Shown here: positions 63,117-64,000 of the stretch, piece after piece
Layout of the letters: each line of letters begins with the position of its first letter
How positions within the stretch are numbered: position 1 is the first letter of the stretch
NCBI RefSeq assembly: GCF_013113735.1
Contig: NZ_CP053346.1
Location: 2,556,001-2,620,000 of the forward strand
Source: Sphingomonas sp. AP4-R1
GTDB lineage: Bacteria > Pseudomonadota > Alphaproteobacteria > Sphingomonadales > Sphingomonadaceae
DNA: 64,000 nucleotides
Direction of reading: 5' to 3'
The notes under the pieces: model-generated
Database searches by the model: none
What the model was told of the DNA's origin: nothing
Seen by the model: only the letters and a program-made list of their open reading frames with translations
Program-made: the position numbers and the translations under genes

Positions 63117-64000
63117 GGCACCGGGATCCCGGCGCAGCAGATCACCTTTTCGAAGAGCATGAACTGGGCATTGTCCTTGCCCGGCGCATGTTTGGCCGAG
63201 GACCAGAGTGCGCCTGGTCGGCCGATGTTGACACACTTGCCGCCCTTGACCGGCTCCATGATCTGGAGCTTGTAGCGCGACTTGGTCCAGACGGGCTGAG
63301 GGATGAACGAGCAGCCGTCGGCCGAACTGATGGTGAGCGCGCCCAGGCGCCCCATCATGAACACGCCGCGCGCGGCAAGCCCCGCCCAGGCTTCGACGCT
63401 ATCGTCGAAGTGGATGTCGCCGGCGATCGGATAGGTCGCACCCCACGATCCCATACACCAGAAAAGGGGGTCGATGACCTTGCCCGCAGCCGCTGCGGCG
63501 CTGTCGCCCATGCAGGCAAGGCCTGCGGCGGGATTGCCGAAGAGAATGCCCTCGGGTTGGATGATCGCTCCCAATGTCCCCGACTGCCAGGTCGGCAGCA
63601 CCTCGGTGATCATGGCGACGTCGAAACCGTCATTCTCAAGGCACGGCAGGTCGGTGAACATGTCGAGCATCGCCCAGACCGGCGATATGTAATAATGCAT
63701 CTGCGCGAACATCTTGCGGGTGTTCGTGCCGTCCGAGATGGACGACTGGCTGCCCTGCAGCCTCCCCCCGGTCGGCAACAGATCGGCGCCGAGCGCCATC
63801 ATGCAGCCGGGTTCCGTCACGACATCGACCATGCGGTTGGGCGACCAGTAGGAGACCTTGACCCCGAACCAGAACTGGATGCCCTTGCGGCAGGCGCACA
63901 ACGGCTTGGAGGCAGATTGGGCGTCGAGCGCTTTGTCGAGCTTGTCGAAGCTCCCCACCCGGATGCCCCCCACGGTGATGGGGAAGATGCAGGTCCAGCG
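63113..64000 (-). CDS. traU: F-type conjugative transfer protein TraU, 5' end outside the window
   Basis: About 295 residues of the C-terminal part of TraU. The first visible residues read RWTCIFPITVGGIRVG, a conserved TraU stretch near the start of the mature protein, so about 40-60 residues including the signal peptide are missing. Other features are CACRKGIQFWFGVKVSYWSP, CMGDSAAAAAGK and several cysteine pairs. TraU is a periplasmic protein needed for DNA transfer. It leads into traN with an ATGA overlap. Confidence 0.93.
   Translation of the reverse strand, partial: RWTCIFPITVGGIRVGSFDKLDKALDAQSASKPLCACRKGIQFWFGVKVSYWSPNRMVDVVTEPGCMMALGADLLPTGGRLQGSQSSISDGTNTRKMFAQMHYYISPVWAMLDMFTDLPCLENDGFDVAMITEVLPTWQSGTLGAIIQPEGILFGNPAAGLACMGDSAAAAAGKVIDPLFWCMGSWGATYPIAGDIHFDDSVEAWAGLAARGVFMMGRLGALTISSADGCSFIPQPVWTKSRYKLQIMEPVKGGKCVNIGRPGALWSSAKHAPGKDNAQFMLFEKVICCAGIPVP

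Overview
The window is high-GC bacterial DNA and looks like an alphaproteobacterium of the Sphingomonadales (Sphingomonas/Sphingobium/Novosphingobium type). This rests on family content (F-type conjugation genes, Pao-like molybdoenzyme subunits, IS66 and IS3 elements) and codon bias, not on a marker gene. No rRNA, tRNA or CRISPR array is visible.

Positions 1-11560 hold a truncated unknown gene, a HEPN-like protein, a Pls/PosA-type one-module NRPS with its own phosphopantetheinyl transferase, an MgtC/MgtE pair with a possible short leader peptide, and a META-domain lipoprotein. Positions 11561-24818 are metabolic. A minus-strand run encodes an MFS exporter, an XdhC-type maturation factor, the 2Fe-2S and FAD subunits of a Pao-like molybdenum hydroxylase, two different molybdenum-binding subunits with a cysteine hydrolase between them, and an SMP-30-type lactonase. 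A RibD-like reductase, an SDR and a PQQ-type sugar dehydrogenase follow.

Positions 25188-31482 are the most unusual part. Five tightly packed or overlapping minus-strand genes encode a serine-recombinase-like protein lacking its catalytic serine, an N6-adenine DNA methyltransferase, a protein with two GHKL ATPase modules (MORC/HSP90-like at the N-terminus, histidine-kinase-like at the C-terminus), a receiver-domain protein with a cysteine-rich tail, and an unknown protein. I read this as a candidate methylation-linked signalling or defence system.

Positions 31483-37390 are a decayed mobile region: an orphan FecI-type sigma factor, an integrase C-terminal relic, a tyrosine recombinase split by an IS66-family element with an exact 8-bp target duplication, and a broken unknown gene. 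Positions 37755-46533 return to ordinary genes (hybrid histidine kinase, CDP-alcohol transferase, GFA protein, DMT permease, NUDIX, second MgtC, AraC regulator) plus a degenerate IS3 element.

Positions 46534-64000 look like part of an integrative or plasmid-borne conjugative element: HU, a vapB-vapC-MNT/HEPN operon, a second VapC pair, then F-type mating-pair and pilus assembly genes on the minus strand (traU, a two-part traN, trbC, a TraF-type peptidase, traF, a thioredoxin-like protein, traH, traG). A TacA/TacT toxin-antitoxin pair on the opposite strand splits the tra run. A terminator lies just upstream of it, and an operator-like dyad overlaps the traF start.
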